From positions 1,473,501 through 1,537,500 of the forward strand of contig JBBDHG010000015.1 in NCBI GenBank assembly GCA_037951165.1: a DNA stretch of 64,000 bases. The letters are read 5' to 3'. The position numbers and the translations under genes are program-made. Positions 21,736-33,485 of the stretch are shown here, piece by piece. Each line of letters starts with the position of its first letter. The stretch's first letter is position 1. The stretch is from Lophius americanus. Lineage: Eukaryota > Chordata > Actinopteri > Lophiiformes > Lophiidae. Below the pieces are notes generated by a model. It saw only the letters and a list, made by a program, of their open reading frames with translations, searched no databases and was not told where the DNA came from.

Positions 21736-23337
21736 TTTAGTATTTAGTTAGTATTTTTAATAATTATTATTATTATATATAATATTATTATTATAGATTG
21801 AACGCTAATTATCATAATTAGCGGTCAATCTATAAATAGTAGGAAGCATTTTGTGTTAGTCAGGTGCTCCGTCTGTCAGGGGAAATGATTATTTTAAAGC
21901 TTGTTTGACGCGGATTTTTGTTGGTTTCATCGCCTGATGCACAATATACGTTTGTTGAAATGTCCACAGACGTACCCCTTATATTATTGAACCTGATGAC
22001 CATTTGAATGGAAATAAATTGATTGAAGGTTCAATGTTCAAGGTAAGTTTCAGACTACGATTTTTAAATAGATCTCGTTCACTTAGTGTACTTGGTGCCC
22101 ACGTACTTGCTTTAAACAAAGGAGAAGACAGCGAAGAGTCAAAATTTAGACATTGTCAAACATGGTGACAGTGCCGGAGGCTGAGATAATGTATGTGGTA
22201 AGTAAAAAGCATTAAAAGTTGAAGTGTTAATACTTTATTTTATTATTTTATCCCTTTTTGCCAAATACTCCTATTTCATAGTCATAGTCATAGTCATATC
22301 AACCAACCTCAGCATCAGCAGCTTTGTTCTTGGCAACAAGTTGATTAAAAGGGATGCGTTGATTCATTTGGTCAGGATACCTGGCTTGGAGAGACTGAGG
22401 AGCTGTGCTGGGTTCAACCATCTCTACACAATCCTGATGGTTCTTTATAAATGATAAATTTATGAAATCACTTCATCTACTACATGGTGTGACTGGATTT
22501 GGACCCGAAACAGTGTTACATTATCCTGAATTTAATACCTCACCAATTGCCAGGCTGACTCCTGAAGGTTTTCTCGCCCATGGTTTTAGAGGCACTGCAG
22601 CAAAATACTGTATCAGATCAGACTCCCATGATGCATAGCCCACACTAAACCAGGCCGACCTCCCTTTCATCTGTAGAAAAGCTGCCTCTGCCTCTCCCTC
22701 ATGACTCCACTGTTTACACTGGGAGAGTGAGCGGCTCAATGAACAGCAGTCAAATAGCTCTATAGACGGCAGAATTCAATAAAACAACCTTTGCACTCCT
22801 CTACCATTTCCCTGAAACAAGTCTATTGTAGTGATAGCCTCCTCTCTCTCTGGAGTATTACAAATGTACAGCATGAAACAGGAATGAAAATTAAAAGTCC
22901 AGAGGAGCAAAAGGATGAGGGGCTACTCCTTCAAAGCAGATCAGCGCTAACTTATTTGGAAACATTTTGAATTTTCAAAGACTGATGTTAACCAAGAACA
23001 TATCTTATTCAAGTATGGCCTCAGTTTTGTATCTGCAACGCAAAGTAAAATAAAACTTTGCTTTGAACTTGTCGAACAACTGGAAAACACACCAAAAACA
23101 GCAATGGTGAATGGTCCATCATCAACTCAGACATGCTTATAAAGCGTTACATCATCCATTCAGCTCACAAGACACACTGGCATCACCGATACAATCAGAG
23201 ATACACGCCATTAGTAATTCAATTTCCAAGAAGAATTCTGGACAATAGAATTGTGAGAAGCATCAGTGTCACGTATAAATATACAGGTAGGGAAATTTGT
23301 TCTCTGCTGTTAACCTCTCCCTTAAGAGCAGCGGGAA
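21736..23337. other. Intronic sequence with one long hairpin
   Basis: AT-rich DNA around 21740-21790 leads into the inverted repeat at 21792-21834. The rest shows no gene or known repeat. A short CATAGT triplication lies at 22278-22298. Confidence 0.4.
21792..21834. repeat. Near-perfect hairpin: 20-bp arms, 3-nt loop
   Basis: The left arm TATAGATTGAACGCTAATTA (21792-21811) pairs with the right arm TAATTAGCGGTCAATCTATA (21815-21834) with a single mismatch around the loop TCA. It could form a cruciform or be the core of a degenerate palindromic element. The arms are too short for a typical microRNA precursor. Confidence 0.85.
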
Positions 23338-23657
23338 GCTTTTCTTCTTCTTCGTCAGTCTTTCGGCTGTTGCTTTCGAAGGCGCCACAGTGGCTTTTTT
23401 GTCCATAATTACCACTCGTACCCTGGTGGCTAATTTCTGGAGACGGTATTTGTTAATTTGTCATAGGTTTGACCTACTTCCTGATGTTACCCTCACTAAT
23501 TATCCGGGCTGGGGACCGGCAGGGAAAGTAGACTGATTTGTGACCCATTTGTGGTTGGATTCAGCAGTCGACCACCCGGTGTAGACTACAGGGTCATGGA
23601 ATCAAACCGCCAATCTTCCGATAAACTGCAACCGCTCTGCCTCCTGAGCCACAGCCG
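23338..23657 (-). mobile_element. tRNA-derived SINE with RTE-type tail, near full length
   Basis: On the minus strand it starts with the tRNA-like head GTGGCTCAGGAGGCAGAGCG. It continues through a B box, a central body (AAATGGGTCACAAATC region), and ends with the RTE-like tail CACTGTGGCGCCTTCGAAAG, CAGCCGAAAG and GAAGAAGAAG. Such SINEs are transcribed by RNA polymerase III and copied by a partner RTE-type LINE. An RTE LINE with a matching tail type occurs in this window at 41684-42765. This copy is the most complete SINE in the window. Confidence 0.75.
23598..23651 (-). promoter_or_regulatory. Internal RNA polymerase III promoter (A and B boxes) of the SINE
   Basis: On the minus strand, TGGCTCAGGAG at about 23641-23651 fits the A-box consensus TRGYNNANNNG. 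GGTTTGATTCC at 23598-23608 differs from the B-box consensus GGTTCGANTCC by one base. Spacing between the boxes is about 32 bp, in the tRNA range. Whether it is transcribed cannot be told from sequence. Confidence 0.6.
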
Positions 23658-23667
23658 TTGGGTACGA

Positions 23668-24400
23668 CAATCAATCAATCAGTCAAACTTTATTTATATA
23701 GCACATTTCAAAACAAATCAAGAGTTATTCAATGCACTTTAAGGGGGATTCAATCAAATCAAAACAATGAAATAACAATACTACAATGATTTTGGAGACC
23801 AAAGCAAGCAGACTAAAAGAGTGTGGCACTGCAAAATAAAATGTGAATTTAAAATAAAATACTAACATTAAGATAACAAGTAGGATAAGAGTAACATTAA
23901 TTTAAAAAAGAGTAAAAGAGTTAGATAATAACAAAAAGTACAAATAAGAGTTAATAAAAAGTTAAATGACAATGGAATATCAAGTAAATATTTTTATTAT
24001 GAATAAAATATAATTATTATCAATCATTTTTAAAAACAATAAATAATGTAAACCCAATAATAAAGTTATAAAGTTACAAAAGATGGAAGCCAAAGTGAAT
24101 AAGTGAGTTTTTAATTTATGTTTAAAAACATAAATCCCACTTCACCCCCATCTCTGACCTTTTTTCAACCAGAGCAGTGAAGTCTTACTTGAGCCGGATA
24201 GTTCAGTACTGACGAATAATTATGATTTCAACATTGATCGAATAATTAGGTTTATAATTATGAGTTAATAAAACTAACTCAAAATTCCCAAAATACCAAA
24301 GGGAACCAGTAAAGTACAGTATGGGAGATATTTACATCAGGTTTTTGATAGAAAACATCAAAGAGCTTTATAGTTGTGTCTTGGAAACCCTCATCCGAGA
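23668..24400 (-). repeat. Retroelement 3' tail and A-rich body (L2/Maui-like)
   Basis: CAATCAATCAATCAGTCAAA leads into CTTTATTTATATAGCACATTTC, the reverse complement of the 'gaaatgtgctatataaataaag' tail of L2-type fish LINEs and dependent repeats. It continues as an A-rich non-coding body to about 24400. It starts directly next to the head of the SINE. No coding capacity remains. Confidence 0.55.
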
Positions 24401-24574
24401 CAAAATCCATTCAAATGAACCTTGGAAATAAAATAAAAAATTATAAGATTATAAAGATGATGAATTAAAAAAAGAAGCCTAAATAGTAAAAACACTTCAA
24501 TTTGTGGATGTATTTGCAGAAATGTTTTTCAAAAAAAAACATTGATTAGTATGAGAGATCTGTACCAGAAACAA

Positions 24575-24740
24575 AACCAGCCACTAGAATAGGCTCAAGA
24601 TCATCCTGTAACCATGGATACAGGACGATGGATGAATGATGACGGCTTGTCCGGTGTAAGCCTGTCTCTCTCACAGGGAATTTGCGACCCTGGACAGGAT
24701 AAGCAGTTATAGACATTGAACGGATGGATGATTTCTCCTC
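24575..24740 (+). repeat. Fragment of a teleost SINE-like repeat (GGATAAGC end)
   Basis: GCCACTAGAATAGGCTCAAG near 24580, then TTTGCGACCCTGGACAGGAT and AAGCAGTTATAGACATTGAA near 24683-24720, with GGATGGATGA behind it. This is the 'gcgaccctggacaggataagcagttatagaaaatggatgg' end. It looks partly duplicated internally. Confidence 0.6.
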
Positions 24741-27700
24741 TTGTGATGGGCAGAGGGGTAGAATCATTGCTACATACCTGTGGAGGTCCATAAAAACAGT
24801 CAAGTGGGACCAGACATCATACAAGAAAAACAAACCTCCCTTTCACACTAAAGATTTGAGGTACAAGGCTGGACCTTTTTGAGGGGTTCGAAAACTGTAC
24901 CTTTGAACATTTTACTGCCATTGTGTTTGTACCTTTAAAATAACATTTCTGTACACGGTAGGTACATAATTGGCACCTACTGAGGTCACGCTTAGGCAAC
25001 ATGTCAATTTGTACCTTTAAAAGGCAGAAATACTCCCTTATTTTCAAAACATTTACCATTATACTCTAGTAGCAACTATTAGTTTTCATGCTTTTCAATC
25101 GATATATTTTTCTGCAATTAAACTGATTTGCCCTTAACAATTTTGCAAAACAAAGCTGCGACAAAATTCTTAATAATAACCTTCAAAATGAACCAGTAGC
25201 CTATTTTATTCATTTATTTATTTTAAAAAGATCTCTCCAATATCCTGGAATTCTCAGTATTTTTAATTTCCCATAAGCCAGGATAAATCCACGTTTTTAT
25301 GCTAAGGTGCCAATCTCATTTCTGACTTGTATGCATTCATCCACCGGATGAGCAACATTGTCTTATATTATGTTATGTTTGAAAACTAATAATAAGTGGA
25401 GTTACAAAAAAAGACCCTCTCTATTTGAATCCGTATTTTATGATCCATGATACGCTGCATAATTTAACTGTGCCTCATTTTTGTTAAAGGGTCAATTATG
25501 TACCCTCTGCTGTTACAATGATTTTGTAACTTTTAAAATTAAACAAATTCTCAAAGGTATCACCTCAAGGATCGCTTCCTTACCTCTAGTGCACCAAAAA
25601 ATATACATTTTGGTACGAGAGTGGTATCCGTATTTCTATGTGTGTTCACGCAAACCTTATAGCTCAGGCCCCTGGTGTGATTCTACCAGCGGAAAAGGTT
25701 ATTGGATGAACTATGGACTGTTGTCATGGATCTAATAATGATTGTTTTTTTTAAAGGTGAAATAAAGAAATAGACAATGATCCAAGTTTGAACCTCTGGA
25801 GAGCAGAGATCCATGATGAATGCATCCCTGGCGTTGTCGTCTGCTCTCGTCTCCTGAATGGATCGAGTCCTGAGAAAGAAGTGAGCTGGGACGTGTTCAA
25901 TTATAGGATTGTCATGTGGACCCCCACAACAATCACTCTGGGTGAGCAGGGCAATACAGAGCTGCACTTGATTGCCAGCAGGGGAGTGGTGACTGTATCA
26001 TGTGGCTGGGATTGTTCCTGCCAGTGTAAACAAAGGCTGCGTGTGAAAAACATGCAGTGACACGGTTTGGGGTTGTCCTGGATTTGATGCACATAAAAAC
26101 AAGTGGGGAAGGAGTCGGCTGCTCCTGGAAGATTCAGTGTTTTCAGAAAGTCTGTGTTGTATCTGGAATAACTCCAGTGGCAAACTCGACACAAGTTAAA
26201 GACCTCAATTATTCTGCGTATTGCTCATATGCAATTCTTAGTAGCTGCAACGAGTGGAAGGAATTGCAATGTTGAATTGCTTTATTCAATGGTTCACAGC
26301 AAACTGATTCGTTGAGATCATTTGGGCTAGTTTCACACCAGATTTGATGGTTTTGACTGTAAATCCAGGTTGCATGATCCAACCCTCCTGTTCCTTTTTC
26401 ATAAATGCTTACTTTCCTAAACGATCCAAAGGGACTTGAAAAAGTGGAAAAAGTGATTGTAAAGGTAAACATTATTGAAATGACTCAAACACAGGCCGAA
26501 CGGGACTCAAATTGTCCACGTTTAATCTGAGATATTATGAAAATTTTATTCTTATTTTATTTACTCACATTTAAAGAATTCTGAAAAAATTAACGAAATA
26601 AGAAATATTCATGTTATAGGTTAAATTCAAAACAGACCAGCAGAACTATTTTTTCTCCCTCCCTCTGTAGTTTCACAGAATAATGTCCAATGCAGAGTTT
26701 TTAATCACACATCAATAACAGCCAGAAAACAAATATTTCAAGGAACAAATGAAGTCTTAAATAAAACGGCTTTTAATTGAAAATATAAACAGAAAATAAC
26801 TTTAAATGACCCTTGGTGAATGGCTGGGCCGATTTAACCGTTTCTCTCTTCTTTTACAATATAACACTTAAGTCGACAGTTGCTCCTCCTGTCCCTTACT
26901 CCAGTCAGGAGCAGCTGCACCTCAGTAAACAGTAGGCTGTACGAATAGCCTTCAGATGCATTTCACATTAAACGTAAGCAGCTCCATGTATTTTCTTTTA
27001 CACTTTTTGAATGGTTTGAGGACGTGAATTCATCTCGCCAGTTAACTAAAATGTGCGTTCGTTTTACTTATATAGGCGTTTTACTTACTAATACATTTAT
27101 TATTTATAGTTTTAATGTTTTACTCATCCATAACTCCTACCGTGCTCCCCATGATCAGCCTGAAGTTTATTAGAGTGACGTAGTAAATGCTGTTTGCATT
27201 TATGTTGTGCAGTTTGGGGTTTTTAAGAGATGAAAAGTGACATTGAAATAGAATTTAAAGATAGAAGAAAAAACAGTTCCCTTTATGTTTTCACTCACGA
27301 CTGCCAGTGGATTTGTAGGATTGCGCTGCAACTATTGAACTTGTATCACAAAACCTGATGAAAGATTTGGTGCAGATCTAGATAAAAAAGATTAATGGAA
27401 GACAGAGAAAAATAAGGATCTACCGTTTTGTATGTAGTTGGAATGGCCTGTTATTTTATCAGCAGGAAGAAGACATGGGATGGATGGAGCGTTGGTGAAG
27501 GTTGGGTGGCCCCGACTCATGACCTCTTCTCCAGGCCAAGGCTACAGCCCTCACTTTTAAATCATTGATACAACTCTAATGTAATCAAAACAAACATTTT
27601 TCCTTTATGCAACATCTATTAAACTGATTTCCACTAAACTTGGTCAAGCGGTGAGGCCTGGATCGGAAAGTAACTTCATTCATTTTTAATGCAGATTGAG

Positions 27701-27819
27701 GATCTGAACTAATTTCTTTAAATATTAGTGGAGGGGAGAAGCGTGAGTCAGAGAAGTTAAACTCTGACTTCTACCCCGTGCAAACGGCAGACTGTCAAAT
27801 CAGCTCGCAAACCAATCCA
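24741..27819. other. Intronic sequence; repeated GTACCTTT motif and one complex stretch
   Basis: At 24840-25075, TTTGTACCTTTAA-type phrases recur on both strands (GTACCTTTGAAC, GTACCTTTAAAATA, GTACCTTTAAAAGG). This suggests a small unclassified transposable element. The segment 25790-26060 is compositionally complex with a 90-codon open frame but no domain; it is a weak candidate for conserved non-coding DNA. The remainder shows nothing. Confidence 0.4.
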
Positions 27820-27965
27820 ATGCTTCCTCGCACTAAGGTCCATGCGGGTACAAAATTCTAAATTGATCCATGATATGGTTAATGAGTTATCGCGTTACAC
27901 AAAGGATCTACAGCTGACGGGATGCAGCGGCGGCAATGAGGATTCCATAATGTATAATGTATGTA
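27820..27965 (-). repeat. Interspersed repeat family A, copy 5 (terminal fragment)
   Basis: CGCACTAAGGTCCATGCGGG, TTGATCCATGATATGGTTAA and GATGCAGCGGCGGCAATGAG, then ATTCCATAATG. It matches the end of the reverse-oriented copies at 4320-4895 and 40570-40930. Confidence 0.6.
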
Positions 27966-28391
27966 TAATGTGCATAATCATCTCTTTGGTTCTGGTAGAA
28001 CAGGACCTGCGAACCAAACATTGGACTCTACTCCAGTCGTCAAAAAGGTTGGGGACTTTTGCAGAGCAGCAGTGTGTTGCTGTCAGGAAGAATACATTCA
28101 AGCATGAAAGGCTGGAGATTGAGGGCCACGAGTCTGTTCCTTCTATGCCCCCCCGCCATCCTCTTACGGCGCGACTCCGCCTTTTGTAAGCGCCCATTGT
28201 TGGCGGCGGATTTGAGGTGTGACTGTGGCTGAGGTGGGCCTTTTTAAATTTGCTGCACTTCACAAATTCTCTCTGCTGGAGCTTTTTCTGATGTGGGTGT
28301 TTTTAATTCTGCTTTAGGTGGGCCACGCTTGATGGGTCAGCTATCAGCACTGTGCAGACCTGCACATTAAGCCTCCACCAGTCAATCTAAC

Positions 28392-28392
<1 letters not shown>

Positions 28393-28418
<26 letters not shown>
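28393..28418. repeat. (CA)n microsatellite
   Basis: About 13 uninterrupted CA dinucleotides. Confidence 0.95.
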
Positions 28419-28422
<4 letters not shown>

Positions 28423-28559
28423 AACATGCTTTCTGCAGCCACCCAATGCACACGTCCTCGTTCACGATGTCTCTCTTTCTTTCTCTCCCTCCTATTTTTA
28501 TGAACTTTAGAGGATCTTTTGTACATTTTAATACTTTATAAACTAAAGAGAACATTTTG

Positions 28560-28850
28560 GTTTTCTTTTTCTCTTGAAGATAATAATAATAATAAAAAAT
28601 AGATAAACAGAATAATTATAATAATAATAATAATAATAATAAGAAGAAAATAAGACTTAAAAAAAATATATATAAAAATACCAGAAATAACACAAAAAAT
28701 AACCAAAATAACAGTTATAATATAAATTATAATAATTAGTTATATTTCATTCTTATATTTCATTCTTTTAATTTTATAATTATTTTATTATAATTTTAAT
28801 TATTTATTTTATTTTATAACTTTTAGAATAATTACCATTATTATAACTTT
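28560..28850. repeat. AT-rich low-complexity tract with (AAT)n
   Basis: (TAA)n-type trinucleotide runs lie at 28580-28596 and 28618-28642, followed by A/T-only low-complexity sequence to about 28850. Confidence 0.85.
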
Positions 28851-28935
28851 ATTTACATTGCAATTCTCAAAACAAAGTTACAAAGTGCTTCACGGGATAG
28901 AAACAAGGAATTAAAAGACACCAAGAATGAGAGTA
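28851..28935 (-). repeat. LINE-type 3' tail fragment
   Basis: ACTTTATTTACATTGCAATT, then CAAAGTTACAAAGTGCTTCA, resembles the reverse complement of the 'aagcactttgtaa...ataaataaag' tail of L2-like fish retroelements, as at 23668 and 29856. Confidence 0.5.
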
Positions 28936-29855
28936 AATAGTCATATATAACATTAAAAAGCAAATGAGAGTCTGCGTTTTTCTCATACTGAAAAGCTGCG
29001 TTGAAAAGTAATTTTCACGGATGAGCTGCAGAAGGACTGAACTGACAGGATATTAGTGGAGATACCTGCAGGCTCCTCTCTGCTGGCAGTGGTTCTGTCC
29101 ATTAAAGCTGCTGGTGTGTTAACATCTTATTGAAACAGGGAGGATGACGTGGAAGGTCTGCTAACCTCACGGAAACACCGAAGGAACAGCTAATGAAAGC
29201 TTGTCTTTGAAAGCTGAGGCGCCGTATTGGAATTCAATGTTAAAGATGGATGGCTGTATTTAGAGATCTCGCTCAACGTGAATGATATCCTAGACTCTTG
29301 TAGGCGGGCGAGGAGATGACCTCAGGCATGTCTGGGAGAAGCGGGCAAAAATGTCTGTATTCATCGACCACATGACCGAAGTTGAATTATTTGATATCAA
29401 ATAACTCAACTTTGTGATTACTACATATTCAAGTAAAGAACGGAATAACGAGAGGGAACATAAACATCATGTATGAAGACGGGACAAGACACGCTGGAGG
29501 GATAAGAATAATTTTAACAATAATGAAGGCATGATGGTAACAACAGTAAACATTGAAACTCATAGTGAGCCAGTTTTCTTTTTCTTATTTTTGGCTTGGA
29601 GAGTCTGAACTACCAAAACTGATTTTGTCCATTCCATTTCTTTTAAGTTTTAGAAGCATAATACATTTAAATTGCATGTTCATTCTTTTTAAAATCAATA
29701 ATTTATTTTGCTCAAACAGCACCGGAGGGGTAGAACCCTTTTTCTACTCAAACCAACCCTTAAAATCAGAAGTAAGTGCTTCAGGTTCTTGGATTTTTTA
29801 CTTCAAATAAAAAAAAAACATTTAAAAACATATAAATGTTAATCAAGCAAAGACA
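28936..29855. other. Intronic sequence with one palindrome
   Basis: A stretch of unassigned unique sequence containing the palindrome at 29379-29412. The 85-codon frame at 29553-29810 has no recognisable domain. Confidence 0.4.
29379..29412. repeat. 34-bp near-perfect palindrome without loop
   Basis: AAGTTGAATTATTTGAT is followed directly by ATCAAATAACTCAACTT. The 17-bp arms are complementary with one mismatch and are centred on GATATC. Confidence 0.85.
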
Positions 29856-29935
29856 CTGTATTCATACAGCACACTTCCTACACTGAGGTTATTCAAAGTA
29901 CTTTACAATGAAAAGAAAAAAAAAAGAACAAAACA
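29856..29935 (-). repeat. LINE-type 3' tail fragment
   Basis: ACTGTATTCATACAGCACAC, then TTCAAAGTACTTTACAATG, is a diverged reverse complement of the 'gtaaagtactttgaa...tatataaatacagt' tail common to fish L2-like elements. An A-rich stretch follows. Confidence 0.5.
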
Positions 29936-31884
29936 TAATCAAAATAATTAGCAGTATAAAACGCATAGATTACAGGAACTCCTGACCTTCTGTCATAGGC
30001 TCCACTGGTCATTACTGCCAGTACATCGTATTCAACATCAACATCTAACATCAGCAAAAGTAAGTAAAGTATATATGTGTATGTGTATGTTGTATTTGTG
30101 TACAGTTATATAAATAATGACAATTTAAGGAAGAAAACACTTACAGGTATGATTGCAAATAGATGCAAATTACATTTTAAAATGTTCAAATGAAATAATG
30201 GAACCTAACTTCCTGAGTATTTGAAGCTCATTTTGGAGGGAAAGCAATATCAACATAAATGAGTACAGGCAGAATTGTAGCTTTTATTACGGTTCCCTGG
30301 TTAGCAGAGGAAGAACATGATTTCTTTCTATACAAAAACCCAATTAAGACCTTAGTTTTCATTATTACTATCATTATCATTATTGATGTTATTATTATTA
30401 TCATTATTCTTAGTAGTAAAACTATTTGAAATGCAAATGTCAGGAAATAAGTATTGAAGGATTTCTCGCCAAGGGAAAAGATACATCACAATGGATTCAC
30501 TTCTTCAAGTTCGAATAAGGATTACTTCTTTAAAACTTTTCATTTAAATCCATTGATGAAATGACAACCTCTCCAGTGGAGGTACATTTTGTACCTCCAT
30601 ATTGAAAAAAAAAGATTTTTATAATGAATTTAATAATGAATTTTATTTTGTTTCAAGTGCTGCATATGTTAAGATATCGGACACCAGAAAATAATTATTA
30701 CACCTTTATTACATATAACTTCAGCGTTAAAACGTTTTCTCGATTAACATAACCATAATCTTTCATACAGGTTTTGATTTGGGGTAAGTTAATCTTTCCC
30801 TGCTCCTGATTCGCTCCTCATTCATTCGCTGTGACTACTATTGCTTTTTTTTTGTGTCGTTATCCCTCTATTATGAGATACTGATATGGGAAACTCGTCT
30901 GGTGAGACATTAGGAAGGTAATCAGCTTCTCTCTGTATGATGAGTCCACTGGAGACAGAGATCATTTGCAAAGATAAAGACGATTATTGGTGCTTTCTTA
31001 TTTGGATTTTGCCTATCATCATTCTCGCATTCCCAGTTTGGCTCCCAGAGCAGCCACAGTATTATCTTACCATCGCTGTGTTTCTCAATTCTGCTTCATA
31101 TTGATATCCAATTTCTGAATGCAGTGCCCCCCCAAATAAATATATTATTTCTCTTTGTGCAATTTATTCTCTTCTGCACCGTTTCCAATAACAAACAAGC
31201 CGGGGACTGTAAATTACATTTTTTTTTCTTCGTACAGTACACTGCAGTGTGCCTTAAAATATTTTGCATCTGCACCTTCTGCCTACTTATATTCTATGCT
31301 TTGTTGTCGGGCAGCACAGTGAACCTTTTTTATTTTTTCACGTGTCATTCAGGCCTGTTGCATAAAACCAATTTTCTGACAGGCATGTAGGGATTATGGT
31401 GATAATGAAACAGCAATAGGTGAGGGGAATTTTAAAACACGATAAATGCAGAACCATGAAGTGAGTGGATATTCTGTTGCTCAGGGAAATGAGGGTTTTA
31501 TCCTGCGGGATGAATGCAGAATGGTATGCAGCTCTAAACGCAAATGTTAATGTATAAAATATGATCCAGCGCCGCATAATGTCAAGCGGTCAAGGTTAGT
31601 CAGTGTATCCAGAGAGCTCTATGATCTGCTCCACCTGAGAGGTGAGGGCACTACAGAAGAGTTACTGAGGGAGGGCACGGATTCCATCACTAATTTACCA
31701 GACTTACCTGGAAGTTTCTAACACACAGACTTCCTCTCCTCATCTTCCTCTTCTAGTTTTTCCTGGAAGAGGAATTTTCCTCTTCATTTGGGCATTCTAT
31801 CCACATCACGGGATGGGCGCACGTTTTATCGTGGATGGCATTCCTCATGCAACACTCGTCATTATATCCCTTAAAAGGTCTGGG
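29936..31884. other. Intronic sequence, nothing recognised
   Basis: AT-rich intron with short AT-repeat runs (for example (ATT)n near 30362-30410). The 88-codon frame at 31124-31390 is hydrophobic by composition only and has no plausible gene structure. Confidence 0.4.
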
Positions 31885-32175
31885 TTATTATGGAGTCTTC
31901 ATCATCTCCACGGCCACTGCTGATCCTTTGTGTTTAATGCCCCAGTAGGCCTAAGTGTGAGGAAGAACTGGGTTGACTTTGGGAAAGGTAGCAGCACATT
32001 TCCGCTATAAGGGGGAACAACTCCAAATGTTTTCTCCTGCCGTAATTTCACAACCATTAGTCCGATTTAGTCCCAATTTGTGTGCTTATGAATCGTCTCA
32101 AGGAGATCTAACTTGTATATTAATTATTTTATTCTAATAGTTCATATTTTACTGACTGGTGTGGAAGATTTTTTA
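31885..32175 (+). repeat. Interspersed repeat family A, copy 6
   Basis: CCACGGCCACTGCTGATCCT, AGTGTGAGGAAGAACTGGGT, TAGTCCGATTTAGTCCCAAT and GAGATCTAACTTGTATATTA are shared in order with the copy at 21306-21735. Confidence 0.65.
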
Positions 32176-32199
32176 TGATAAGTCTTAAAACTGGCATAT

Positions 32200-32275
32200 A
32201 ATTGGATCGATAGATTGATAGAGAGGTACTTTATTAATCCCCAGAGGGGGAATTCAGTTTTTACAGAACCTTCAC
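32200..32275 (-). repeat. Retroelement tail ('tttattaatcccc' type)
   Basis: ATCGATAGATTGATAGAGAG, then GTACTTTATTAATCCCCAGA and GGGGGAATTCAG, is the reverse complement of a 3' end found on many fish non-LTR elements: '...gaatttcccctcggggatcaataaagt...' followed by a tetranucleotide run. Confidence 0.6.
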
Positions 32276-32361
32276 AAAATAGACTTTTGAAATGTAGCAA
32301 AAACATAAGACATGCTATGTAATTAGAAATATATATATATATTTACATACAACATATTTAT

Positions 32362-32365
<4 letters not shown>

Positions 32366-32424
<59 letters not shown>
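32366..32424. repeat. (AT)n microsatellite
   Basis: About 29 uninterrupted AT dinucleotides, with a shorter run just upstream at 32329-32341. Confidence 0.95.
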
Positions 32425-32429
<5 letters not shown>

Positions 32430-32914
32430 GAATTAAAAGAAATTAAATTAAAAAAAGGAAAAAATAAAGAAAAGGAAGAGTTCGATCTCCGTATGAGGGA
32501 CACAAATTATTGTGCATTATTTTAACTCTGGAATCTTCTTAACAAATGATGAATGTAAAAACAAACTTTAATTGATGCAAGTATAATTAAGTTTCTATTT
32601 CATAGCTTTATTTCCTCCAGGGTAGTCAATCTGTCAACATTCCTTCAAAAATGTTTTTGTGTTTGTTCATCTCTCTGTCTTAGTTTCTGTTTGTTTTTTT
32701 TTCGAAATACCCATAAACTTTTAAAAAGTTTCTCTTTTCAAACAATCTAATTTTTTCATTTCTGGGCTATTGTTTATCCATTCACTGTTTTTACACTGAG
32801 TAGTTACATTTGTGTGGATTCACTGTTTGATTGCATTTTTCTTCTGTGGAGAGGAAACTATGATGAAACCAGGGGAGAACTTTTTCTTCCCAAAAGTCCC
32901 ATTATTAAATTTAA
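32425..32914. other. Intronic sequence, nothing recognised
   Basis: AT-rich, with T-rich runs around 32690-32760. No feature recognised. Confidence 0.45.
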
Positions 32915-33485
32915 ATTTTTTTGTACAGAGCACAACGTTAGATTTTAATTAAAACAATGATTTAATCACAGCCAAAGTCTGTACTGTGCGCACACAGCGC
33001 CCCATAGTGGACATGTGTGGCATTTTACAGACCCAATCCCTCTCTGGGCTCAAAATCCCATTGTTGGCCTATTTTAGGTACTGGTCCTATTCCACACAAA
33101 CTTTGTAGAATAACAGGAACTTTTTGGTATTTCCATTAGATTTGTTTCAGTAGTTATCAAACAGTTTCTGGGTAAATTCAATGATTCTTTGTCTCAGGAT
33201 GTGACTGTAATATAATGATGTTATAGCCTCTTTTTTTAACCTAAAACCCCCCAGATTTAGTCTGGGTAAGAAATATATGTATTTATTGTGTTTAACAACA
33301 GATTACTCACACATAGTAGCAGGTACAAGGTTACTGACATTGAAAATACAAACTATTTTAGGTCTTACCTCTACACTTAAACTAAAATTATGCAAATACA
33401 CCCGATAGTTGTAGAGCTTTTTCAAATTGACATTGTGTATGCTATTCAGGTCAGGTTTAACTTAAAATAATCAATGAGTGATTAA
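32915..33485 (+). repeat. Interspersed repeat family B, copy 2
   Basis: GAGCACAACGTTAGATTTTA, GCGCCCCATAGTGGACATGT, GTAGAATAACAGGAACTTTT, GATTACTCACACATAGTAGC and TTATGCAAATACACCCGATA are followed by TTTAACTTAAAATAATCAAT. This is the longest uninterrupted copy of the family. Confidence 0.7.

Noticed and set aside
21792..21834. Hairpin considered as a microRNA precursor
   Set aside because: Arms of 20 bp and a 3-nt loop are too short for a typical animal precursor, and the sequence is A/T-rich and adjacent to repeat DNA.
32315..32503. Tyr/Ile-repeat open frame
   Set aside because: Translation of the (AT)n microsatellite.
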